A program made the position numbers and the translations under genes. From a bacterium (lineage in GTDB: Bacteria; Elusimicrobiota; Elusimicrobia; Elusimicrobiales; UBA9959), in the NCBI GenBank assembly GCA_021845705.1, contig JAJZVJ010000061.1, positions 1 through 9,540 on the forward strand: a DNA stretch of 9,540 nucleotides, in the 5' to 3' direction. Numbering within the stretch: the first letter of the stretch is position 1; every line of letters begins with the position of its first letter. The notes beneath the pieces were generated by a model. The model was not told the DNA's origin and made no database searches. It saw only the letters and a list, made by a program, of their open reading frames with translations. This document shows positions 1 through 4,830 of the stretch, in pieces.

Positions 1-1
1 G

Positions 2-151
2 ACCGAACTGCAGAAAGGCAACCTCGCCGTGGGCATAGTGCTCTCCAGCGTAGTGCTGGTGGCCGCGCTCTACGTTGGCGAAGGCGTAAGCGCTATCTCC
101 AAAGCCCTGGTCCCCCAGCCCTCCATCGGGCAGATAGAGATAATGAAGTAA
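2..151 (+). CDS. C-terminal end of a DUF350-like (YjfL-type) membrane protein, partial
   Basis: The window opens inside this gene. Reading from base 2, the last 49 codons encode TELQKGNLAVGIVLSS followed by a hydrophobic run, then VSAISKALVPQPSIGQIEIMK and a TAA stop at 149-151. A polar E-x-x-K-G-N segment leading into a small-residue-rich membrane helix (about residues 7-27 of the visible part) is typical of the repeated helix pairs in the DUF350 inner-membrane family, whose function is unknown. Only one membrane segment is visible, so the number of DUF350 repeats and the start are outside the window. The family call rests on this short motif. It could be another small multipass membrane protein. 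No T-rich terminator follows; a 10-bp GC-rich palindrome (CGGGATCCCG, about 168-177) lies 16 bp after the stop. Confidence 0.6.
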   Translation, partial: TELQKGNLAVGIVLSSVVLVAALYVGEGVSAISKALVPQPSIGQIEIMK

Positions 152-266
152 GCGGGGAAATAGCGGGTCGGGATCCCGGCCACTCGACATCCGCTACGCT
201 GCGCCGTATCGGAAATCTCTAAAAACACAAAAACCAAGGCGACAGGCCCTGCTCGGGGTGGTCTGC

Positions 267-272
267 TATGCT
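267..272 (+). promoter_or_regulatory. Candidate extended -10 for the 64-aa gene (leaderless layout)
   Basis: The sequence TGC-TATGCT (hexamer 267-272) matches the TGn-TAnnnT extended -10 pattern. It lies 6 nt before the ATG at 279, so transcription would start at or beside the A of the start codon. No Shine-Dalgarno sequence is visible before 279 and no clear -35 is present. The call is weak on its own but repeats the layout seen at 813, 2411 and 8908. Confidence 0.35.
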
Positions 273-278
273 ATGTGC

Positions 279-473
279 ATGACCAACACAAACCGGAAGT
301 CTATAATCAGCGCGCGCGCGGGTTTTCTGGGCGGCAGGTTCAAAGCCCGCCTGCGCGTTTACACCCTGGGGGCGGGAGAAGACGCGTACGTTCACTTCTC
401 GCTGCGCCTCTGGCAGGCGGCCGTGGAAAGGCAGGAGCAGCTGGCGCGCCGCGCCGCTTACGCCGCGCAGTAG
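279..473 (+). CDS. Small basic protein of unknown function (64 aa)
   Basis: I do not recognise this gene. From the ATG at 279 it encodes 64 residues, MTNTNRKSIISARAGFLGG at the N-terminus, then an Arg/Lys-rich stretch (RFKARLRVYTL, about 20-30) and a C-terminal half that could form an amphipathic, Gln/Arg/Ala-rich helix (SLRLWQAAVERQEQLARRAA, about 41-60). There is no cysteine, signal peptide or membrane segment. Third codon positions are strongly GC-rich like the neighbouring genes, which favours a real gene. An in-frame GTG at 258 and ATG at 273 could be alternative starts. I chose 279 because a -10-like TATGCT sits exactly 6 nt upstream, and no ribosome binding site supports any of the starts. 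The gene precedes another small gene and a radical SAM gene on the same strand, so a shared role is possible but unproven. Confidence 0.5.
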   Translation: MTNTNRKSIISARAGFLGGRFKARLRVYTLGAGEDAYVHFSLRLWQAAVERQEQLARRAAYAAQ

Positions 474-511
474 GCGCGGCCTTGCCGTCTTTACAGTTAA
501 AAGGGGGATCT

Positions 512-784
512 ATGAACTGGGAATTAAAGGGCTGGATGAGCGGGGGCTACTGCGCCACGCGCGAGGACGGTGAGATAGTTTTTATCTATAAGCGCCCGGA
601 CTGGGGCACCGGCATGAGCGGCCTGCGCCGCTTTTACGAACTGCGCAGCCGCGGCCTGCTTATAGGCAGGATAACCTCCGAAAATTCCTGGCGGCCGCAG
701 GTCCGTGCCGAATGGCTGGGGCAAACGGACCGGCCGCTGAATGAAACCGACCTGCTTGAAATAGTCTCAGCGCTTAAATTATAG
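512..784 (+). CDS. Small conserved-looking protein of unknown function (90 aa)
   Basis: I do not recognise this gene. It starts at ATG 512 behind a strong ribosome binding site (AAAAGGGGG, ending about 5 nt before the start). The reading frame stays open far upstream, but the binding site decides this start. The 90-aa product is soluble-looking and aromatic-rich at the N-terminus (MNWELKGWMSGGYCATRE). It has an Arg-rich middle (RPDWGTGMSGLRRFYELRSR, about 28-47) and a predicted C-terminal helix (LNETDLLEIVSALKL). There is one cysteine, and no signal peptide or membrane span. It begins 38 bp after the 64-aa gene and ends 28 bp before the radical SAM gene, all on the plus strand. The three may be co-transcribed, although the radical SAM gene has its own -10-like sequence overlapping this spacing. 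Confidence 0.7.
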   Translation: MNWELKGWMSGGYCATREDGEIVFIYKRPDWGTGMSGLRRFYELRSRGLLIGRITSENSWRPQVRAEWLGQTDRPLNETDLLEIVSALKL

Positions 785-797
785 GCGCCCGGCCTGC

Positions 798-803
798 TAT
801 AAT
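798..803 (+). promoter_or_regulatory. Consensus extended -10 (TGC-TATAAT) directly before the radical SAM gene
   Basis: A perfect TATAAT preceded by TGC (TGn extended -10) lies 9 nt upstream of ATG 813. Transcription would begin around 809-811, leaving only a few bases of leader. No Shine-Dalgarno sequence is visible before the start. The -35 region, inside the end of the previous gene, is weak (TTAAAT at about 774-779). Confidence 0.5.
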
Positions 804-812
804 CGTATCTGG

Positions 813-1646
813 ATGAAAAAACCTTTCAGGCGCGCTTTCATAGAAATAACCAACAGCTGCAACCTGGCCTGCGGCTTCTGCGCTTCGTCCGCCCGGCCTG
901 AATCTTTTATGCCGCCCGGCGCGTTCCAGGCGGCGGCCGCGCAGGCCGGGGAACTGGCCTCCGTTATCTTCCTGCACCTGCTGGGCGAGCCTTTCATGCA
1001 CCCGCAGCTGCCCGAAATACTGGGCGCCTGCTCCCGCCTGGGATTAAAAGTGAATCTCGTCACAAATGGCGTCCTCCTGGACAAGTTCGGACCGGATATT
1101 TTCAACGAAAAGTGCCTGGCCCAGGTATCTATTTCCCTTCACGCGCTGGCAAGCCTGCCGCCAGCGCTCCGCTCGCAAACCCTGAGCCGCCTTGCTGCTT
1201 TCGCGCTGCGGAAGCCCGCTGGACTTATAGTCAGTTTCCGCCTGCGCGGAAGCCCGGCTGACTCTTTTATTCAAGGAACAAAGAAGGCTATTCTGGACGC
1301 TTTGACCGGGAATGGCGTTCCTGCGCAGGCCCGCGACGGGCTTAAGCTGCGCGAGGGCGTATACCTGAACTTCGGAAGTATTTTTGACTGGCCCGGCGGC
1401 CCCGGCGGAAAACAGAAAAAGGGCTGCCTGGGCCTGCGGCACCATTTCGGTATTTTAAGCGACGGGCGGGTGGTGCCCTGCTGCGCCGATTTCGACGGGG
1501 CGCTTGCGCTGGGAAATATAAATGAAAAGCCTTTGGCGGAGATACTGGCCGGCCCCGCGGCTCTTGCGCTGAGGGACAGCATAGCCGGGAAAACCCCCAT
1601 GCCCGCCTATTGCGCCTCCTGCGGCTTCACCGCCCCGGACAAATGA
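813..1646 (+). CDS. Radical SAM protein with C-terminal SPASM/twitch-type cluster domain
   Basis: The protein has 277 aa. The radical SAM cluster motif CNLACGFC (Cys16, Cys20, Cys23, CxxxCxxC) binds the [4Fe-4S] cluster that cleaves S-adenosylmethionine. HLLGEP (55-60) is the Gly-Glu SAM-amino-group motif and LVTNG (82-86) is a typical barrel strand. The C-terminus has Cys205, then ILSDGRVVPCC (Cys223/224), LGNI (233-236) and YCASCGF (Cys267, Cys270). This is the auxiliary-cluster layout of SPASM or the shorter twitch domains, with only about four or five ligands rather than seven. Relatives include peptide-maturing enzymes, MoaA-like enzymes and many orphans, so the substrate cannot be named. 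The length is shorter than most SPASM enzymes but complete at both ends. The start is fixed by a TATAAT 9 nt upstream and by the motif spacing. Two small genes lie just upstream on the same strand. Confidence 0.9.
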   Translation: MKKPFRRAFIEITNSCNLACGFCASSARPESFMPPGAFQAAAAQAGELASVIFLHLLGEPFMHPQLPEILGACSRLGLKVNLVTNGVLLDKFGPDIFNEKCLAQVSISLHALASLPPALRSQTLSRLAAFALRKPAGLIVSFRLRGSPADSFIQGTKKAILDALTGNGVPAQARDGLKLREGVYLNFGSIFDWPGGPGGKQKKGCLGLRHHFGILSDGRVVPCCADFDGALALGNINEKPLAEILAGPAALALRDSIAGKTPMPAYCASCGFTAPDK

Positions 1647-1677
1647 GCGTGGACAGTGAATAGTTTATCGTGATACT

Positions 1678-1696
1678 GGCGGCAGGTTTGTTGCCC
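1678..1696 (+). repeat. Left arm of perfect 19-bp inverted repeat
   Basis: GGCGGCAGGTTTGTTGCCC lies 31 bp after the radical SAM stop. Its exact reverse complement is at 2313-2331, on the other side of the transposase remnant. The match stops abruptly at both ends of the 19 bp. Confidence 0.9.
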
Positions 1697-1716
1697 CGCG
1701 AACCCTGGAAGATGGA

Positions 1717-1781
1717 AACCCTTGCGTGGTTTCCCCCCGCCTCGGGAATTTATGGCGGGGCCCCCCTTTCCGCAAAGGGTT
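1717..1781. repeat. GC-rich nested palindrome at the broken end of the transposase
   Basis: The outer arms AACCCTTGCG (1717-1726) and CGCAAAGGGTT (1771-1781) pair with one bulged base. The inner arms CCCCGCC (about 1735-1741) and GGCGGGG (1754-1760) pair around a 12-nt loop. A second, alternative hairpin, GGAAACC/GGTTTCC, spans 1715-1733. The transposase homology ends exactly where this begins (about 1779). It therefore looks like a separate repeat unit fused to the truncated gene. Confidence 0.65.
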
Positions 1782-2230
1782 CACCAGGTTTTGGATACTC
1801 AGAATATGCATGGTGCGGTTTCGCACCAGCTGTGCCCGCTTACGCAGCAAGTCGCGCACGGCGCGCTCTTCTTTCGGGTAGATGTAGGCCGTGGGCAGGA
1901 TCCCCAGCCGCAGCAGGTGCGCCAGATGCCGGGCGTCGTGTTCATCGGAACTGTACTTGAGCCCGTCGTAGGTCTGGATGGCCACCGTGTTCACCAGCTT
2001 AACGTCGTAGCCGGCCGCCATCAGGCCGTCCACCAGCCAGTACCAGTTATACGTCGATTCAACAGCTATAGCCTGGATGTTTTTCTTGTGCGGTTTCAAC
2101 TGCGCCAGGATGGTTTGCAGGTCGTTCGGGTGGCGATGCTCGTAGATAACTTTATCCTTTGCATCAATGACTACCAGGACGCTGTTGTTGGAATGCAGGT
2201 CAATTGCGGCGTATAATCTCATATAGTGTT

Positions 2231-2293
2231 CCCTCCTACAGGTTTATGTAATCTACTTCTGGATAAAGTAATTTTACACAACCTGCGGGAGGG
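2231..2293 (-). promoter_or_regulatory. Hairpin in the transposase leader covering its ribosome binding site
   Basis: CCCTCCTACAGG (2231-2242) pairs with CCTGCGGGAGGG (2282-2293): 12 positions with one G-U and one mismatch. Inside, TGTAA/TTACA (2247-2251/2274-2278) and TACTT/AAGTA (2254-2258/2266-2270) stack into a nearly continuous 63-nt hairpin with a 7-nt loop. Read on the minus strand, its 3' arm contains GGAGGG, the transposase ribosome binding site, 9-10 nt before ATG 2222. Two explanations are possible, and neither is proven. One is protection against translation from read-through transcripts, known for several IS families. The other is part of the structured bridge RNA that IS110 elements encode in the non-coding end beside the transposase start. 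Confidence 0.65.
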
Positions 2294-2312
2294 GACCTCT
2301 AGATGATTATCA

Positions 2313-2331
2313 GGGCAACAAACCTGCCGCC
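2313..2331 (-). repeat. Right arm of perfect 19-bp inverted repeat
   Basis: This is the exact reverse complement of 1678-1696. It lies 91 bp upstream of the transposase start and 79 bp before the mltA-like gene. Confidence 0.9.
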
Positions 2332-2375
2332 CTCCGGATCACCCCCGACATACTTACCCTTCAGCTTCCGCCTTA

Positions 2376-2404
2376 TTGATTTCCCTAACTTCTTTATGTA
2401 GGAT
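2376..2404 (+). promoter_or_regulatory. Candidate promoter of the mltA-like gene (leaderless layout)
   Basis: TTGATT (2376-2381), a 17-bp spacer and TAGGAT (2399-2404) end 6 nt before ATG 2411, which places the start of transcription at the A of the start codon. The AGGA inside TAGGAT could instead act as a weak ribosome binding site 7-8 nt from the ATG. The two readings exclude each other, because a -10 is not in its own transcript. Confidence 0.45.
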
Positions 2405-2410
2405 TCTCGT

Positions 2411-3679
2411 ATGAGGGTGCTCCGATTTCTCTTGTTTTTCATGCTGCCTTCGGCGGCTTTCTGCCAGGCGCCCTGGTACGCCGCGCAGCGCAGCGGCGCC
2501 GTTATCCCCTCCCCGGCGCAGCCCGCGGACACGCTGGATACTTGCCCCGAATTGACCTCCCTCAGGTCGGACGCGGGCTACAGCGACCCCCCGGCGGTGA
2601 GGGAAGTAGCGGAAGTCGGCGCCGCGAACCTGCCGCTCCCCGCGGACGACCTGGACCGCGGCGGCATCATAGAGGTTTTAAAGACGGACCTGGACTACTG
2701 GAACTCCCGGCCGGATTCCGCCAGTATACAGCTGGGCCCTGATTCTTATTACGCCCCGCGGCTGCGCGCCACGATCCGGTCTTTGCTGGACATATTCGCC
2801 TCCGGCCTGCCGGCCGGGGAACTTCTTAAAACGCTTAGGGAACGCTTCAAGGTCTACCGCGCCGCCGCCGAAGACGGCACGGGGAAAACCGTCATAACCG
2901 GCTACTACGAAGCTGAAATAAAGGTTACCAGGGAGCCTGACGAGACCCATAAATACGCGGTGCACCTTAAACCGGCGGACCTTGTAAAGACTACCCCCGG
3001 AATGGGCGTGGACTTCGACTACGGCCGCTATGACAGTTCGGGGACTCTCGTACGCCATTACTCCACGGCCGAGATACATGCCGGCGCGCTTTCCGGCCAG
3101 GGGCTGGAAATGGTCTGGTCCGACCACCCTTCCCAGATAATGCTGCTGCAGATACAGGGCTCGGGCATCCTGCGTTTTCCCGGCGGGGATTATATGCGCG
3201 CCGGCTTTGACGGCGCTAACGGCCACCCTTACCGCAGCGTGCAGAAACTGCTTATGGACTGCGGCGAAACCCCGGCCATGTCCTTCAGGGATTTCATCGC
3301 CTACCTGTCGGCGCAGGGACCCCGCGAGGAGCGCCTGGCGGACCTGAACCCGCGCTATATCTATTTCCAGCCCAGGGCTAAGGACAGCCGCCCGTACGGG
3401 GCAATAGGGCGCGCGCTTACGGCGGGGCGTTCGGTAGCCATAGACCCCAAATACGTCCCGCTCGGGCTTTTCGGGCTTCTTAGATCCAAAAGGCCGGTGG
3501 CGCAGGCCGGCGGGCTCGTCTTCAAAGATTTCAACCGCTTCATCTCCACGCACGACACCGGCTCCGCCATACGCGGCCCGGGGCGCGTGGACCTGTTCTG
3601 GGGAAGCGGGCAAACCGCCGAGGCCGAAGCCTCCTCCATGAAGGCCCCCGGCGAACTCTACCTCTTCATTTCCAAGTGA
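2411..3679 (+). CDS. mltA: MltA-like membrane-associated/periplasmic lytic murein transglycosylase
   Basis: The protein has 422 aa. MltA enzymes cleave the MurNAc-GlcNAc bond of peptidoglycan, forming 1,6-anhydro-muramic ends, and act in the periplasm. The N-terminus MRVLRFLLFFMLPSAAFC is a Sec signal. Cys18 follows A-A-F rather than a good lipobox, so lipidation is doubtful and signal peptidase I cleavage near QA20 is as likely. MltA landmarks follow in order: ITGYYEA (162-168), LLQIQGSG (245-252) and NPRYIYF (313-319). A 3D domain carries its three conserved aspartates: SVAIDPKYVPLG (Asp345), HDTGSAIRG (Asp382) and GRVDLFWGSG (Asp394). By alignment Asp382 corresponds to the catalytic Asp of E. 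coli MltA. An extra stretch of about 60 residues between the signal and the domain makes it longer than the E. coli protein (365 aa). It is a single gene; a small-RNA locus and convergent rlmB lie downstream. Confidence 0.93.
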   Translation: MRVLRFLLFFMLPSAAFCQAPWYAAQRSGAVIPSPAQPADTLDTCPELTSLRSDAGYSDPPAVREVAEVGAANLPLPADDLDRGGIIEVLKTDLDYWNSRPDSASIQLGPDSYYAPRLRATIRSLLDIFASGLPAGELLKTLRERFKVYRAAAEDGTGKTVITGYYEAEIKVTREPDETHKYAVHLKPADLVKTTPGMGVDFDYGRYDSSGTLVRHYSTAEIHAGALSGQGLEMVWSDHPSQIMLLQIQGSGILRFPGGDYMRAGFDGANGHPYRSVQKLLMDCGETPAMSFRDFIAYLSAQGPREERLADLNPRYIYFQPRAKDSRPYGAIGRALTAGRSVAIDPKYVPLGLFGLLRSKRPVAQAGGLVFKDFNRFISTHDTGSAIRGPGRVDLFWGSGQTAEAEASSMKAPGELYLFISK

Positions 3680-3757
3680 ATCGTCCCCGCCTATTGCGGC
3701 TATTCAGGTCTTAGATCTTAGATCCCTGGTCGCCGGCTCCCGGTTCCCTTGACATGT

Positions 3758-3775
3758 GTATTGACATGTCAATAC
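3758..3775. promoter_or_regulatory. 18-bp perfect palindrome, probable operator
   Basis: GTATTGACATGTCAATAC is self-complementary over all 18 bases. Its left half-site TTGACATGT also occurs 12 bp upstream at 3749-3757, giving direct repeats. The centre lies about 50 bp before the predicted start of the small RNA and 8 bp before its -35, a position typical of an activator or of an upstream repressor site. Which protein binds is unknown. Confidence 0.6.
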
Positions 3776-3782
3776 CTGCCCC

Positions 3783-3810
3783 TTGACAAATAAAAAAAAT
3801 CTGTTATAAT
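3783..3810 (+). promoter_or_regulatory. Near-consensus sigma70 promoter of the small RNA
   Basis: TTGACA (3783-3788), a 16-bp A-rich spacer and TATAAT (3805-3810) are present. Both hexamers are perfect consensus. Transcription is predicted to start at about G3817. It is the strongest promoter in the window, and no protein-coding gene follows it on this strand. Confidence 0.85.
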
Positions 3811-3816
3811 ATTTTC

Positions 3817-3900
3817 GGAGCGGAACACCTTATCGACGGTTGCCTTCCGCTCCATAACTTTGAGGGAGACAGCGCGGGCAAGGGCCCGCGTTGTCTTTTT
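3817..3900 (+). ncRNA. Candidate small RNA (~84 nt), two hairpins with intrinsic terminator
   Basis: The RNA starts at the position predicted from a consensus promoter. Its 5' hairpin is GGAGCGGAA (3817-3825) paired with TTCCGCTCC (3845-3853), 9 perfect pairs around a 19-nt loop. A 13-nt single-stranded linker (ATAACTTTGAGGG) follows, then a terminator hairpin and T-run ending at about 3900. The linker contains GAGGGAG, which resembles a Shine-Dalgarno sequence, and there is no convincing ORF. Promoter, folded body and terminator in 120 bp between two convergent genes are what a free-standing regulatory RNA looks like. It does not match what I know of 6S RNA, SRP RNA, tmRNA or RNase P, and no downstream gene exists for a riboswitch to control. 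Its function and targets are unknown. Confidence 0.7.
3867..3900 (+). terminator. Rho-independent terminator of the small RNA
   Basis: AGACAGCGCGGGC (3867-3879) pairs with GCCCGCGTTGTCT (3884-3896): 13 pairs including one G-U, loop AAGG, followed by T3896-T3900. The T-run is only on the plus side, so termination is directional. Confidence 0.9.
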
Positions 3901-3914
3901 ACCTGTGCGGGAGG

Positions 3915-4040
3915 CCGGACAAGGGGACCGGGGTAGCAAAACCGTCGTTGAGCCCGCCGCTTGCATAAGCGCGGCGGGCGAATACCGAGCGAGGGCACGG
4001 TGTGCCCGAGCGTGTTTTGCGTTCCGGTCCCCTTGGCTGG
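3915..4040. repeat. Multibranched inverted-repeat element or structured RNA (~126 bp)
   Basis: The closing arms 3915-3931 and 4024-4040 match as inverted repeats at 15 of 17 positions, with CAAGGGGACCGG/CCGGTCCCCTTG perfect. Inside, GCAAAAC (3936-3942) pairs with GTTTTGC (4014-4020). The interior holds two more hairpins: GCCCGCC-GCTT with AAGC-GC-GGCGGGC (3952-3979) and GGGCAC/GTGCCC (3993-3998/4002-4007, 3-nt loop). The result is a four-stem, branched fold that could form on either strand. It lies 15 bp after the small-RNA terminator and 23 bp after the rlmB stop on the other strand. It may be a REP/MITE-like repeat, the 3' untranslated region of rlmB, or an independent RNA. No promoter of its own is evident. 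Confidence 0.65.
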
Positions 4041-4063
4041 TCAGACTGCGTATATGTTGCTGA

Positions 4064-4792
4064 CTAGAGTTTTTTGGAGAGTTCGTAGAAGACTATGGCG
4101 GCGGCGTTGCCGGCGTTCAGGCTTTCCACGCCGCCTTTCTGCGGGATGGAAACTATCACGTCGCAATGCTCGCGGGTCTTCTGGTGCAGGCCTTCGCCTT
4201 CCGAGCCGATTATCACGAAAGCGGGCAGCGTAAAATCCACCTTGGGGAGCGCCTGGCCGCCCATGTCCATGCCGTAGATCCAGAACCCCTTTTCCTTCAG
4301 CTTGAGGATGGTCTGGTTGAGGTTCACCACCTCCACTATATTCACCCGCTCCATCGCGCCCGAGGCGGCTTTGTGCGCGGTAGGGGTAAGCCCGGCGCTG
4401 CGGCGCTCCGGAAGTATCACGGTCGACACTCCCAGGCAGGCGGCTGACCTTATTATGGCGCCCAGGTTCATAGGGTCCGTTATCCCGTCCAGCCCGGCCC
4501 AGATAGTTTTTTTCAGGTCCCTCTCAAGCCCCACGGCTTCGTCGACGTCCAGTTTCCCCATCGGCTCGGTCTCGATTATCACGCCCTGGTGGTTCCCCCC
4601 CGCGGCGAGCTTTTCCAGAGTACGCTGGTCGCAGAAATCCACCCTCACGCCGTTACGGCGGGCAAGGCCGGCCAGGTCGGCGACGCGCTGGTTTTTTTCG
4701 CCGCGGGATATCGCCAGCCGTATAACCTTCCGGCGGCCGGCCTTAAGTATCTCCTCAGCGGTGTTTATCCCGAATAGTATTTCAATAGCCAT
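4064..4792 (-). CDS. rlmB: 23S rRNA (guanosine-2'-O-)methyltransferase RlmB-like, SpoU/TrmH family
   Basis: The protein has 242 aa, the same size as E. coli RlmB (243). The family transfers methyl from SAM to the 2'-O of a guanosine, G2251 in E. coli 23S rRNA for RlmB. The N-terminal part (1-75), starting FGINTAEEIL and ending GGNHQGVII, is the substrate-binding domain. The SPOUT knot motifs are DPMNLGAIIRSAACLGV (106-122; Asn109, Arg115), IIGSEGEGL (194-202; Glu198) and IPQKGGVESLN (216-226; Ser224, Asn226). The residues after SLN (AGNAAAI) differ from the more usual V-S-V-A-A. The start ATG 4792 has AGAGGGA upstream. The gene begins 38 bp after the pfk stop, so the two are probably co-transcribed. 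Other SpoU enzymes (TrmH-like) are close relatives, but the N-terminal domain and length favour RlmB. Confidence 0.9.
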   Translation of the reverse strand: MAIEILFGINTAEEILKAGRRKVIRLAISRGEKNQRVADLAGLARRNGVRVDFCDQRTLEKLAAGGNHQGVIIETEPMGKLDVDEAVGLERDLKKTIWAGLDGITDPMNLGAIIRSAACLGVSTVILPERRSAGLTPTAHKAASGAMERVNIVEVVNLNQTILKLKEKGFWIYGMDMGGQALPKVDFTLPAFVIIGSEGEGLHQKTREHCDVIVSIPQKGGVESLNAGNAAAIVFYELSKKL

Positions 4793-4830
4793 ATTCCCTC
4801 TGCCAGGACAGCTTTAAAAGTTACCTGCCC

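Larger units (their letters stand above)
1665..2222 (-). pseudogene. Truncated IS110-family transposase (N-terminal DEDD domain only)
   Basis: From ATG 2222 the frame encodes an IS110-type RuvC-like catalytic domain: AAIDLHSN (Asp8), AVESTYNWYW (Glu55), KYSSDEHDARHLAHLLR (Asp93, Asp96), then the conserved helix ending in RNRTMHILSIQNLVN. All four DEDD acidic residues are present. Homology stops after about residue 148 (near 1779). The remaining 37 codons read through an unrelated GC-rich palindromic repeat to a stop at 1665. IS110 transposases normally have about 330-400 aa, with a C-terminal Transposase_20 domain carrying a catalytic Ser. That whole half is missing, so the element should not move by itself. 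The start has a good ribosome binding site (GGAGGG), partly buried in a hairpin. The gene points against the radical SAM gene and away from mltA. Confidence 0.85.
1678..2331. mobile_element. IS110 remnant bracketed by 19-bp inverted repeats
   Basis: The segment contains the truncated transposase, a hairpin leader and a GC-rich palindrome, enclosed by a perfect 19-bp inverted repeat. IS110 elements normally lack terminal inverted repeats, so the repeats probably belong to another repeat family or to a hybrid non-autonomous element. No long target duplication is visible; only a 2-bp CT borders both sides (1676-1677 and 2332-2333), which may be chance. The outer limits are therefore an inference. 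Confidence 0.5.

Noticed and set aside
152..257. The palindrome CGGGATCCCG near 168-177 as a terminator of the DUF350-like gene.
   Set aside because: It has almost no loop and no T-run; a self-complementary GC-rich 10-mer is weak evidence.
1722..2216. A plus-strand 164-codon ORF across the IS110 remnant.
   Set aside because: It is the antisense shadow of the transposase; the transposase frame carries clear DEDD motifs.
2299..2442. A minus-strand 47-codon ORF, basic, starting MKNKRNRSTLIRESYIKKLG, with a GAAGG-like site before it.
   Set aside because: It overlaps the signal peptide of the mltA-like gene in antisense, runs through the 19-bp repeat and has no recognisable domain. The lysine-rich start is what the antisense of a Leu/Phe-rich signal peptide produces.
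2678..3613. A 311-codon minus-strand ORF under the mltA-like gene.
   Set aside because: GC-rich coding DNA often leaves the opposite strand open. The plus frame has a complete MltA/3D domain and a signal peptide.
3709..3726. Direct repeat TTAGATC TTAGATC after the mltA-like gene.
   Set aside because: Two copies of a 7-mer with no further copies; too short to call a repeat or a regulatory site.
3817..4040. The whole structured region as 6S RNA, tmRNA, RNase P or SRP RNA.
   Set aside because: A terminator at 3900 splits it. None of the sequence signatures I know for these RNAs is present, and the fold is not the single long bubble hairpin of 6S.
3860..4233. Short plus-strand ORFs across the small-RNA terminator and the branched structure.
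   Set aside because: They run through strong hairpins and into antisense of rlmB, have no ribosome binding site and encode Arg/Ala-rich low-complexity peptides.
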